From contig SVNK01000002.1 in the NCBI GenBank assembly GCA_015066935.1, forward strand, positions 248,001 to 312,000: 64,000 nt of DNA, written 5' to 3'. The stretch is from Ruminococcus sp. (lineage in GTDB: Bacteria; Bacillota; Clostridia; Oscillospirales; Ruminococcaceae). This document shows, one piece after another, positions 34,058 through 42,524 of this stretch (positions are counted from its first letter, which is position 1; the number at the start of each line of letters is the position of its first letter). A program made the translations under genes and the position numbers. Under the pieces are notes generated by a model. That model had not been told where the DNA came from. It was given only the letters and a program-made list of their open reading frames with translations, and did no database searches.

Positions 34058-35281
34058 TCAACCTCCATTAAGTGATAAAGCACAGTTTCTTCCTGCGGTG
34101 ATTCCTGATGACCATGCCCATTGTAAATTATATCCGCCGCATATTCCGTCTGCATCAAGGACTTCTCCTGCAAAATAGACTCCCTTTTCAGTTGCGGAGC
34201 AGAGTTTTTCGTCAATAGAATCGGCATGGATGCCGCCGCTTGTAACCTGAGAATTCTGCCATGACGAACATCCCGTTACTTTGAATTCAAGACATTTTAT
34301 GGCTTCGGCCAGACTTCTGATTTCATTGTCAGAAATCTTTGAAATCAAGTCAGTCAGCGGACGGTTCAGAATACGCTTTACAAGATATATTGCAAGATTT
34401 TTTGTGAACATTCCTGTTAAAAGTTCTTCTGTCTGAAGTGATGAACGAAGCTTTCTTATGCCTTTAAGATAATGTATGATTTCTTCCTCTGTCATATCGG
34501 GCAATAGGTCGGCAAAGAGACTGAGTTTTCCTTCATACTTTGAAAATAGATGCGACAGATTGAATACGCAGATACCCGATACAGAATTCTCCGTGAACTG
34601 AATCTCACCTTTTTCCGACGCAAGTTTTCTGCCGTCTGAAACTGCTGTAACAACGCCTTTTACACGTACACCTTTAAGTCCCTTTACACTATCGGGTGCC
34701 ACTCTCAGCGGAGCATCGGCAGGTGTTATCTTCGCAACCTTATATCCTCTTTTTCTGAGAAGTCCGAGCATTTTTCCGTCTGTTCCGTACTGGGGTCCCG
34801 CATATCCTCCTGTACATATAATGATGCGTTTTGCAGTTATGCGGCCGTTTTCCGAGATTAATTCGAATTTACCGCTTGTCCCCTTGATTTCCGTAATTTC
34901 AGAGCTGCATACTTCTTCGATTCCGAGTTCACTGCATCTGAGTCTTAATGCATTCAGTACGGTTGCGGCACTGTTGCTGTTCGGATACATTCTTCCTTCG
35001 CTGTCTGAGACACAGATTACACCGAGTCTTCCGAAATACTCAGCAGCGGAACATGTTGCTCCGATTATTTTCATTACATCGACCGAACCGTGATACATTG
35101 CGGATGATATATTCCTGTTTCCGAGGTTGCAGCGACCGTTTCCCGTAGCAAGAAGCTTTTTTCCCACTCTGTCCATACGTTCACATATTATGACTCTTGA
35201 TTTAGGAGCAGTCTCTTTTGCACTTATTGCAGCAGCAAGTCCTGATGCTCCTCCTCCGATTACAGCAATATCTGTATTCAT
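34058..35281 (-). CDS. HI0933/YhiN-family flavoprotein
   Basis: 407-aa NAD(P)/FAD-dependent oxidoreductase of the HI0933 (BaiN-like) family. N-terminal Rossmann motif VIGGGASGLAAAISA, then KLLATGNGRCNLGN, and a C-terminal GEVLDADGICGGYNLQWAW. Members have been linked to bile-acid or sugar reductions in some species, but the substrate here is unknown. It is directly coupled to the next flavoprotein gene with a one-base gap. Confidence 0.88.
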   Translation of the reverse strand: MNTDIAVIGGGASGLAAAISAKETAPKSRVIICERMDRVGKKLLATGNGRCNLGNRNISSAMYHGSVDVMKIIGATCSAAEYFGRLGVICVSDSEGRMYPNSNSAATVLNALRLRCSELGIEEVCSSEITEIKGTSGKFELISENGRITAKRIIICTGGYAGPQYGTDGKMLGLLRKRGYKVAKITPADAPLRVAPDSVKGLKGVRVKGVVTAVSDGRKLASEKGEIQFTENSVSGICVFNLSHLFSKYEGKLSLFADLLPDMTEEEIIHYLKGIRKLRSSLQTEELLTGMFTKNLAIYLVKRILNRPLTDLISKISDNEIRSLAEAIKCLEFKVTGCSSWQNSQVTSGGIHADSIDEKLCSATEKGVYFAGEVLDADGICGGYNLQWAWSSGITAGRNCALSLNGG

Positions 35282-35294
35282 TCTTTCACCTTCT

Positions 35295-36161
35295 TTATTC
35301 GGGAATCAGCTCTATCACGGCAATTTCCGGACGATTGTTAAAACGTGCAGGGACAGGAGAATTTCCGATTCCCGATGTTATGAACATTGTACCGTTTTTG
35401 TAATCAAAACATCCTTTATCATATACTGTATTGCCGGATTTCAGCTGTGGGAACCAGTTTCCTTCATGATATACCGGTCCCATATCAAACGGAAGCTGTA
35501 TCATTCCGCCGTGAGTATCGGCACATAATGTAAGATCAGCACCGAAACGTGCGAATTTTTCGTAGTTCGGAATATGTGCAAGAAGAATATTGAAGCAGCT
35601 GTCGTCGAGCGTAAACTCGTTGCTGAGGTCAAATGTCCCTGAGTAGTAAACGTTGTCGATTCCGAGAATACGGAGTCTGTTGCCGTTCACAGTAATGGTT
35701 TCACTTTCGTAATTCATTACGTGTGCACCTGCTTCTGCCATTTTTATGATATATTTTCTGTCGGTGTCATGCTCGCCATTTACAAAATATACAGGAAATC
35801 CCTCATCAACAAGCTTTTTTGTCAGCTCTACAGGCTTATCCATAAGTTCCTGTGAGCTTCCTGTTGTATACATATCACCAAGTTCAATTATAATATCGGG
35901 AGAAGTTTTCTTCATTTTACTGACAATACTGTCAACACTTATTCCGAAATCTGTGGCGTGCATATCACTTACTACCGCTATTCTGACAGAAGCAGAAATT
36001 TTCGGGGATTTAACAGTCTGCTCCGTAATCTTAACCGTGAAATTATTGAACCACCAGACAATAACAAGCAGAATAATTACTGCAAAAAAGCGTCTGCGTC
36101 GCAGTGTTTTTTTAGTGACGGTCTTCTTTGGTGGATTCTGTGAGGATGAATTTTCAGCCAT
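35295..36161 (-). CDS. Membrane-anchored metallophosphoesterase
   Basis: 288 aa with a basic N-terminus, one helix (about residues 26-43) and a calcineurin-like domain facing outward. Metal ligands are seen in VVSDMHATDFG, ELGDMY, VNGEHDTD, LLAHIP and CADTHGG. It resembles YkuE/YaeI-type phosphoesterases (e.g. UDP-diacylglucosamine hydrolase-like). Gaps to neighbours are 0-13 nt, so it is part of the mscS operon. Confidence 0.85.
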   Translation of the reverse strand: MAENSSSQNPPKKTVTKKTLRRRRFFAVIILLVIVWWFNNFTVKITEQTVKSPKISASVRIAVVSDMHATDFGISVDSIVSKMKKTSPDIIIELGDMYTTGSSQELMDKPVELTKKLVDEGFPVYFVNGEHDTDRKYIIKMAEAGAHVMNYESETITVNGNRLRILGIDNVYYSGTFDLSNEFTLDDSCFNILLAHIPNYEKFARFGADLTLCADTHGGMIQLPFDMGPVYHEGNWFPQLKSGNTVYDKGCFDYKNGTMFITSGIGNSPVPARFNNRPEIAVIELIPE

Positions 36162-37085
36162 TTATTTTTTCCTTTTTATATTGAGGTCAAGCTGGTTGAA
36201 CGGGATTTCAATTCCGTTTTTGTCGAAGCCTTCCTTTACTGATTCAATCAGTCCATAGCGGACTGTGCTGTAATTATCGTTTGCGGTCCAGACACGGACG
36301 TCTATTGATACTGAACTTTCATTATGTGCCGACATACGTACAATCGGTTCGGGATCATTAAGAATAAGCTTATCAGAGGTTATTATATCTGTTATAAGCT
36401 TGCGTGCAGTTCTGAAATCAGTGTCATAACTTATATCAAATTGAAGATCGACCCTGCGGTTCGGACTTTCGGTATAATTTATGATTTTTGCTTCGGAAAC
36501 CTTTCCGTTAGGAATAGAGACGATTTTTCCGTCAAATGTTTCGATTTTAGTGTAAAGGATGCTGATGGTCTTTACATTTCCCACTGAACCGTCAAGCTCG
36601 ATTGTGTCTCCTGCCGAAAATGGCTTTGAAAACAGAATAATGAATCCTCCGGCAAGATTCGAAAGACAGCTTTGCAGTGCAAGTGAAATTGCAAGTCCTG
36701 CAGCACCGAATACCGTGATGATCGAAGACATCGGGACATTAAGTGCAGTCAGTGCCATAATAATTACAATGGTATATAAAGTGATTCTTATGAGCGATAA
36801 TAAAAAGTTTTTTGCTGCACTGTCGATATTCGTTTTATTGAGCGAACGCTTTATAAATCTTGATAATAATCTTACTATAATAACGCCCACTGTAAGTATT
36901 GCGAAAGCCATTATAAGTGTCGGGAGTGCTCTGCCAAAATGGTCAAGTGCTTTTTCAAGAAGTCCCGCTGTTCTGCTTACCTGTTCCGAAATTGCAGACT
37001 GAGTTGTTACAGCAGTAGTTTCATCCGTTGCGGAAATAACGGTATCTGTTATTATTTCGGAAATTACCGAAGTGGATGAGGTCAT
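36162..37085 (-). CDS. Small-conductance mechanosensitive channel (MscS family)
   Basis: 307 aa, tension-gated pore that releases solutes on osmotic downshock. A Ser/Thr-rich N-terminus precedes three membrane helices. The pore helix (FGAAGLAISLALQSCLSNLA) is followed by GGFIILFSKPFSAGD and the beta domain (GSVGNVKTISILYT, SIPNGKV). ATG at 37085 with GGAG upstream. First gene of the operon. Confidence 0.92.
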   Translation of the reverse strand: MTSSTSVISEIITDTVISATDETTAVTTQSAISEQVSRTAGLLEKALDHFGRALPTLIMAFAILTVGVIIVRLLSRFIKRSLNKTNIDSAAKNFLLSLIRITLYTIVIIMALTALNVPMSSIITVFGAAGLAISLALQSCLSNLAGGFIILFSKPFSAGDTIELDGSVGNVKTISILYTKIETFDGKIVSIPNGKVSEAKIINYTESPNRRVDLQFDISYDTDFRTARKLITDIITSDKLILNDPEPIVRMSAHNESSVSIDVRVWTANDNYSTVRYGLIESVKEGFDKNGIEIPFNQLDLNIKRKK

Positions 37086-37124
37086 TTATATCAGCTCCAG
37101 TTTATTTTTAATCATACATAATAT

Positions 37125-37153
37125 ATTATACCAGATTCTTTTGATTCGGTCAA
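37125..37153 (-). promoter_or_regulatory. Promoter of the mscS-rsmA operon
   Basis: On the minus strand TTGACC (37148-37153), 17 bp, TATAAT (37125-37130), 40 bp from the mscS start. Confidence 0.8.
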
Positions 37154-37190
37154 TGATTATAAGATAAAAAAATAAAATAATTAAAAGGTA

Positions 37191-37219
37191 TTGCATTTAA
37201 TGACGATTTGTGATAAAAT
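37191..37219 (+). promoter_or_regulatory. Promoter of tRNA-Arg
   Basis: TTGCAT (37191-37196), 17 bp, TAAAAT (37214-37219), 17 bp before the tRNA. Confidence 0.65.
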
Positions 37220-37236
37220 AAATATGTTGATTTTTT

Positions 37237-37313
37237 GTCCCAATAGCTCAGTAGGATAGAGCGGCTGCCTCCTAAGCAGCAGGCCGGAGGTTCGACTCCT
37301 CTTTGGGACGCCA
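37237..37313 (+). tRNA. tRNA-Arg, anticodon CCT
   Basis: Cloverleaf seen by eye: acceptor GTCCCAA/TTGGGAC, D-arm with AGCTCAGTAGGATAGAGC, anticodon arm GCTGC-CTCCTAA-GCAGC with CCT reading AGG codons, T-arm GGAGG-TTCGACT-CCTCT, and an encoded CCA at 37311-37313. Length 77 including CCA. Confidence 0.95.
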
Positions 37314-37318
37314 ATATG

Positions 37319-37338
37319 CCTGCCGTAACTGCGGCAGG
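37319..37338 (+). terminator. Hairpin after tRNA-Arg
   Basis: Stem CCTGCCG/CGGCAGG followed by TTTACGTTTG. It probably ends or attenuates the tRNA transcript before pduL, which has no other clear promoter. Confidence 0.5.
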
Positions 37339-37372
37339 TTTACGTTTGATTAAAATAACGGAGGTACTTATT

Positions 37373-37954
37373 ATGTCAAAGAAATTTATAGTTGAAACAT
37401 CAGCTCGTCACGTTCACGTTACACAGGAACACCTTGAGATTCTTTTCGGCAAAGGTTACGAGCTTACAAAGAAAAAGGACCTTTCTCAGCCCGGTCAGTT
37501 TGCCTGTGAGGAGAGAGTTACTGTTGTAGGCCCCAAGAAGGAGCTTGCAGGAGTTTCTATCCTCGGTCCTGTACGTCCCTCAACTCAGGTTGAGCTTTCC
37601 GCTACAGACGCTCGTTCAATCGGTGTTGCTGCTCCTGTAAGAGAGTCAGGCGACATTGCCGGTTCAGGTGCATGCAAGATTGTTGGTCCCTGCGGTGAAG
37701 TTGAAATCGCTGAGGGTGTTATCGTTGCAAAGCGTCACATCCACCTTACTCCCGCTGATGCTGAGGAACTCGGCGTTAAGGACAAGGATGTTGTATGGGT
37801 TCGTATGGATACAGACGGAAGAAGTGCTGTTCTTGGCGATGTAGTATGTCGTGTTCACGAGAACTTTGCTCGTGCTATGCATATCGACACAGACGAGTCC
37901 AATGCTGTTTCTGCTCCCCGTGAGCTTTACGGCGAAATCGTTGTAATCGACTAA
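37373..37954 (+). CDS. pduL: PduL-type phosphate acyltransferase
   Basis: 193 aa, ATG at 37373 with GGAGG upstream. It transfers an acyl group between CoA and phosphate (acetyl or propionyl), a non-homologous alternative to Pta. The paired PduL domains are visible: SARHVHVTQEHLE near residue 10 and KRHIHLTPADAEELGV near residue 122, whose His residues bind zinc. No ethanolamine or propanediol microcompartment genes are adjacent, so it probably serves acetate formation in fermentation. Confidence 0.92.
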   Translation: MSKKFIVETSARHVHVTQEHLEILFGKGYELTKKKDLSQPGQFACEERVTVVGPKKELAGVSILGPVRPSTQVELSATDARSIGVAAPVRESGDIAGSGACKIVGPCGEVEIAEGVIVAKRHIHLTPADAEELGVKDKDVVWVRMDTDGRSAVLGDVVCRVHENFARAMHIDTDESNAVSAPRELYGEIVVID

Positions 37955-37969
37955 AAAAATTATACTTAT

Positions 37970-38009
37970 AAAGACCGACGGTTCACAGTATGAATCGCCG
38001 GTCTTTTTT
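37970..38009 (+). terminator. Terminator of pduL
   Basis: Stem AAAGACCG/CGGTCTTT, inner pairs around a TTCA/TGAA core, followed by TTTTTT. Confidence 0.85.
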
Positions 38010-38331
38010 GACTGAAAATGGTTTAAGCCTGAAAATACTTCTATATATAGCAAATAATGGCGATTTCAGAAGCATAAAGCAATTTCTGACTTGTAAAATT
38101 AACAAAAATATAATAAAATTTGTAGTAGATATATACATCGGAATTAAAAGGGGATATAGCATACAGCTATTTGTATTCCGAAAAAATTATTCGTTTACTA
38201 AATTTACAGAAAGTGAGGAATGATTCGTCAGAAAAAAATTTAAGCAGTTCTTTACGTCAAGACTGCCGACAAGCACAGATATGTTTTTTGTTCTGTGTTA
38301 ATGACTACTGATTATTAAAAGGAGGATTTTT
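38010..38331 (+). promoter_or_regulatory. Upstream region of the first xylanase gene
   Basis: No gene seen. A possible promoter is CTGACT (38086-38091), 17 bp, TATAAT (38109-38114), giving a leader of about 210 nt. The leader holds small hairpins (for example CAGTTCTT/AAGACTG at 38253-38274) but no recognised riboswitch. GGAGG precedes the ATG at 38332. Confidence 0.35.
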
Positions 38332-40749
38332 ATGAAAATGAAAAGCAAATTAGGCAAATTAATTAGTGGATTTACTGCCGCAGTTATGTGCTTCACAATG
38401 CTTCCGAGTGTGCCGACTCTCACCTCTGATGCAGCAGCCGGCGACAGATTCAGCGTTGGTAACGGCAGAAATCAGTACAAAGGTAACAGCGAAGGCTACA
38501 GCTACGAAATCTGGATTGACACCACAGGCGGAAGTGGTACAATGACACTTGGCAGCGGAGCTACCTTCAAGGCTGAGTGGAGTGCAAGTGTTCCAAGCGG
38601 TAACTTCCTTGCACGTCGTGGACTGGACTTCGGTTCACAGAAGAAGGCTACCGATTATGAGTATATCGGTATGGACTATGCAGCGGATTATCGTCAGACA
38701 GGCAGTGCGAGCGGTAACTCACGTCTCTGCGTATACGGATGGTTCGAGAACCAGGGTGCAGCAGGCAATGTTCCGCTCGTTGAGTACTACATCATCGAGG
38801 ACTGGGTAGACTGGTGTCCCGATGCAAACGGTAAGATGGTTACTATTGACGATGCACAGTATAAGATTTTCCAGATGGATCACACCGGTCCGACCATCCA
38901 CGGCAACACTGAGACGTTCAAGCAGTATTTCAGTGTTCGTCAGTCAAAGAGAAAGTCAGGTCACATCACAGTTTCCGACCACTTCAAGGCATGGGCACAG
39001 CAGGGCTGGGGCATCGGTAATCTCTATGAGGTTGCTCTTAATGCCGAAGGCTGGCAGAGCAGCGGTGTTGCAGACATCACAATGCTCGACGTTTACACTG
39101 ACCCCGATAAAGAGAATCCTATTCCTGAGCCCGAGCCAGAGCCGGTGCCTGAACCCGACGAGAACGGTCACTATATCAATGAGAAATTTGAATCAGGTGA
39201 AGGTGATTTTGTTGGCAGAGGTGCGGCTTCAGTAGAAGCTACATCATCCGTCAGCAACAGCGGAAGCAAGTCCCTTGCTGTAAGCGGACGTACAGATTCA
39301 TGGAACGGTGCTGCAATCAATCTCAATACTTCAGTATTCAAGCCAGGTGAATCATATGGTTTCAGTGTAATGGCTATGCAGAACGATTCTGCATCTGAAG
39401 ATTTCAAGCTTACTCTCCAGTATACCGATTCGTCAGGAAAAGAACAATATGCCGATGTTGCAACTGCAACAGGCGGAAACGGTGAATGGGTTCAGCTTGC
39501 AAATCCAAGCTACAAAATTCCAAGCGATGCGTCGAATCTCATCCTCTACGTTGAAACTGTTGACTCAACAACAGACTTCTTTATTGACGACGCAATCCTC
39601 GCTCTTGAAAACAAGATTTCTGTAAGTGAGCCTGTCGGAAAATACATCAGAGGCGATCTTAATAACGACGGCAGAATTAATATCTTTGACCTTGTACTTG
39701 AAAGAAATGCAGTTATAAACAGTTTCTCAGGTGCCGCAAACTCCCCTGCTGCTGACATCGACGGCGACGGAAAGATTGCTGCAAATGACCTTGTACTCCT
39801 TTCACAGTACATTCATGGCAAAATTACTAAGTTCCCCACAACTTCTACGACTACTACAACACATACAACTGCTACGACTACTACAACTGTAACTACTTCA
39901 AATAAGAATACTTCATCGGGCGGTTCCGATTATATGGACAAAATCAAGAGTTCCATTACAAACAATGTTCCTTCCAATATTACTGCAAACTCCAATAACG
40001 GATGTAAGGAAGAAAAGATTTCCTATTATTCCACAGTTGCAAAGAAGAATAAAAATGCAGTTGTAATTCTCCCTCCCAACTACTCCACAAGTAAAAAATA
40101 TCCCGTTGTTTATGTTAACCACGGTATTTTCGGAAGCGAAAATGATATGGTAGGCTATTGTAAGTCTATCGGCGGAAACCTTATGGCCGCAGGAGAAGCT
40201 GAAGAAATGATTCTTGTAAGCTGTGCTATGTACACAAGCCAGAATTCTGACCAGTGTTCAGGCTTCTCAGCTGAAGAATGTGCTAAGTACGACGCTTTCA
40301 GAGAAGACCTTATCGAATGTCTCATGCCCTACATGGAGGAACACTACTCTATTAAGACAGGTAGAGAAAACACTGGTATCTGCGGCTTCTCAATGGGCGG
40401 AAGAGAATCTCTCTACATTGGTATTACTCGTCCTGAGTATTTCGGATACATCGGCGCTGCTTGTCCCGCTCCCGGAATTACTCCAGCACAGGATTCATTT
40501 ATGGTTCACCCCGGCAATATGCAGCCTTCTGAGTTCAAAATCCAGAATCATGCATATGATCCCTATCTCCTTATGATCACAGGCGGTACAAATGATACGG
40601 TTGTTGGCACATTCCCCAAACAGTACCATGAAATGCTTACAAACAATAATCAGCCTCATATCTGGCAGGAAATTCAGGGCGGCGGTCATGATCAGGGATG
40701 CGTTAACCCTCTTATGTACAATTTCCTTAAATACGCATTCAAAGCATAA
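38332..40749 (+). CDS. Cellulosomal xylanase-esterase: GH11, CBM22, dockerin, CE1-like esterase
   Basis: 805 aa, secreted. Signal peptide about 1-36. GH11 domain about 40-255 with nucleophile Glu in PLVEYYIIEDW, thumb GPTI, and acid/base Glu in LNAEGWQSSG. Pro/Glu linker (about 263-278). CBM22 about 279-425 (GRTDSWNGAA). Type I dockerin about 440-500 with two Ca-binding repeats (GDLNNDGRINIFDL, ADIDGDGKIAANDL). Thr-rich linker, then an alpha/beta-hydrolase domain about 530-805 with GFSMGG nucleophile and GGGHD, resembling feruloyl or acetyl xylan esterases. This internal-dockerin plan is known from Ruminococcus flavefaciens xylanases. It should cut xylan while removing ester side groups. First of three tandem paralogues. 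Confidence 0.92.
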   Translation: MKMKSKLGKLISGFTAAVMCFTMLPSVPTLTSDAAAGDRFSVGNGRNQYKGNSEGYSYEIWIDTTGGSGTMTLGSGATFKAEWSASVPSGNFLARRGLDFGSQKKATDYEYIGMDYAADYRQTGSASGNSRLCVYGWFENQGAAGNVPLVEYYIIEDWVDWCPDANGKMVTIDDAQYKIFQMDHTGPTIHGNTETFKQYFSVRQSKRKSGHITVSDHFKAWAQQGWGIGNLYEVALNAEGWQSSGVADITMLDVYTDPDKENPIPEPEPEPVPEPDENGHYINEKFESGEGDFVGRGAASVEATSSVSNSGSKSLAVSGRTDSWNGAAINLNTSVFKPGESYGFSVMAMQNDSASEDFKLTLQYTDSSGKEQYADVATATGGNGEWVQLANPSYKIPSDASNLILYVETVDSTTDFFIDDAILALENKISVSEPVGKYIRGDLNNDGRINIFDLVLERNAVINSFSGAANSPAADIDGDGKIAANDLVLLSQYIHGKITKFPTTSTTTTTHTTATTTTTVTTSNKNTSSGGSDYMDKIKSSITNNVPSNITANSNNGCKEEKISYYSTVAKKNKNAVVILPPNYSTSKKYPVVYVNHGIFGSENDMVGYCKSIGGNLMAAGEAEEMILVSCAMYTSQNSDQCSGFSAEECAKYDAFREDLIECLMPYMEEHYSIKTGRENTGICGFSMGGRESLYIGITRPEYFGYIGAACPAPGITPAQDSFMVHPGNMQPSEFKIQNHAYDPYLLMITGGTNDTVVGTFPKQYHEMLTNNNQPHIWQEIQGGGHDQGCVNPLMYNFLKYAFKA

Positions 40750-40762
40750 TCGCTCACACCTT

Positions 40763-40798
40763 AAATCGGTATCCCTCTGACAAGGGGGACACCGATTT
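40763..40798 (+). terminator. Hairpin after the first xylanase gene
   Basis: Outer stem AAATCGGT/ACCGATTT with an inner CCC/GGG pairing. It lies inside a 65-bp block (40736-40800) repeated exactly at 42406-42470. Confidence 0.65.
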
Positions 40799-40856
40799 AT
40801 CCTTATTGCATTTGTTTATTCATTGTTTCATGATATAAATATAGAGGAGGATTTTT

Positions 40857-42404
40857 ATGAAAATCAAAAATAAATTAAACAAACTGATAAGCGGATTTAC
40901 TGCTGCTGTTATGTGCATTACGATGCTTCCAAATCTCCCGAATTCTTCTGCCGCAAATGTGGGAGACATATTTAGAGTCAGCAGCGAAACAAATAGATAC
41001 ATAGGTGTTTGTAACGGTTACGAACATGAGGTTTCCATTGATGTAACAGGCGGAAACGGTTCAATGACACTCGGACAAGATGCTTATTTTAATGCAGAGT
41101 GGAGTGTAAGCGTTCCCGGAGGTAACTTCATTGCTCGTCGAGGTATGGACTATGGTGCACAGAGAAAGGCTACTGATTACAGTTACATCCGTCTGGACTA
41201 TGAAGCAGATTTTCGTCAGACAGGCAGTGCGAACGGTCACTCGTCTCTCTACGTAAGTGGCTGGTTTCAGAATCGTGGCTTAGACGAAAATGTACCGCTC
41301 GTTAAGTACTACATCATCGAGGACTGGGTAGACTGGTGTCCTGATGCAAGCGGCAAAACTGTTACAATTGATGGTGCGCCGTACAAGATTTTCCAGATGA
41401 ATTACACCGGCCCGACTATCAACGGCAATTCTGAAACATACACACGTTATTACAGTGTTCGTCAGACCAAGAGAAGCTCCGGTCATATCACTGTTTCCGA
41501 TCACTTCAAAGCCTGGGAAAAAGAAGGCTGGGACATCGGTAATCTTTATGATGTTAACATGTGTGTTGAAGGCTACCAGAGCAAAGGCTATGCAGATGTG
41601 GATGTTCATTTTTATCCTGGACCTATTCCTGATCCGGTGCCTCAACCCCAGCCTGAGCCTGATCCTGTACCCGATAAGAACGGTCACTATATCAATGAGA
41701 AATTTGAATCCGGTACAGGTGATTTTGTTCCAAGAGGTGGCTCTTTAATAGATATAACTTCATCCGTAAGCAACAGCGGAAATAAGTCTCTTGCTGTAAG
41801 CGAACGTAAAGACTCATGGCACGGTGTTGAAATAGAACTTGATCCCGAATTCTTCAAAGCAGGTGAAACATATGGATTCAGTGTAATGGCTATGCAGAAT
41901 AAGTCTTCATCTGAGAATTTCAGTATGGCTCTTAGGTATTTTACCTCGGACGCCCCTTATGATCAGTACGCTAATATTGCAACTGCCAAGGGTGAAAAAG
42001 GCGAATGGGTTCAGCTTGCCAATCCAAGTTTTACAATTCCTGATGGTGCAGGAAATCTTGTTTTGCATATTAATACTGACACTGAGGATGCGGCAACTAC
42101 AACAGATTTCTTCATTGACGACTTTATTATCGCTCTGGAAAACAAGATACTGGTGAACGAACAGCCGGAAAAACTCATACGAGGCGATCTCGATAACGAC
42201 GGTAGAATAAGTATTTTTGACCTCAGTCTCGAAAGAAATGCAATTATCAACAGCTCCTCGGGCGATTCATACTCCCCTGCTGCTGATGTTGACGGTGACG
42301 GAATGGTTGCCGTAAACGACCTTGTACTTCTTTCCCAGTACATTCACGGTAAAATCACTAAGTTCCCTACAGCTGCTCCGTCTACTGAGACTGCTTCAGA
42401 GTAA
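40857..42404 (+). CDS. GH11-CBM22-dockerin protein with Lys in place of the catalytic nucleophile Glu
   Basis: 515 aa, secreted (signal peptide about 1-33). GH11 domain about 36-250, CBM22 about 275-430, C-terminal dockerin about 440-500 (GDLDNDGRISIFDL, ADVDGDGMVAVNDL). The nucleophile position, Glu in PLVEYY of the first paralogue, reads PLVKYYIIEDW (codon AAG for GAG, 41304-41306). The acid/base Glu is kept (MCVEGYQSKG) and the thumb reads GPTI. By GH11 chemistry the protein should be inactive in hydrolysis, perhaps acting as a cellulosomal xylan-binding module. Its 3' flank retains the last codons of the esterase domain found in the first gene. Confidence 0.9.
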   Translation: MKIKNKLNKLISGFTAAVMCITMLPNLPNSSAANVGDIFRVSSETNRYIGVCNGYEHEVSIDVTGGNGSMTLGQDAYFNAEWSVSVPGGNFIARRGMDYGAQRKATDYSYIRLDYEADFRQTGSANGHSSLYVSGWFQNRGLDENVPLVKYYIIEDWVDWCPDASGKTVTIDGAPYKIFQMNYTGPTINGNSETYTRYYSVRQTKRSSGHITVSDHFKAWEKEGWDIGNLYDVNMCVEGYQSKGYADVDVHFYPGPIPDPVPQPQPEPDPVPDKNGHYINEKFESGTGDFVPRGGSLIDITSSVSNSGNKSLAVSERKDSWHGVEIELDPEFFKAGETYGFSVMAMQNKSSSENFSMALRYFTSDAPYDQYANIATAKGEKGEWVQLANPSFTIPDGAGNLVLHINTDTEDAATTTDFFIDDFIIALENKILVNEQPEKLIRGDLDNDGRISIFDLSLERNAIINSSSGDSYSPAADVDGDGMVAVNDLVLLSQYIHGKITKFPTAAPSTETASE

Positions 42405-42432
42405 TCATTCAAAGCATAATCGCTCACACCTT

Positions 42433-42468
42433 AAATCGGTATCCCTCTGACAAGGGGGACACCGATTT
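42433..42468 (+). terminator. Hairpin after the second GH11 gene
   Basis: Identical to the hairpin at 40763-40798 (AAATCGGT/ACCGATTT stem). Confidence 0.65.
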
Positions 42469-42524
42469 ATACTTACTGCATTTGTTTATCATTCTTTCGT
42501 GATATAAGTATAGAGGAGAATTCT

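Noticed and set aside
37990-38223. Small protein gene upstream of the first xylanase
   Set aside because: It starts inside the pduL terminator, has no ribosome site and no recognisable protein character.
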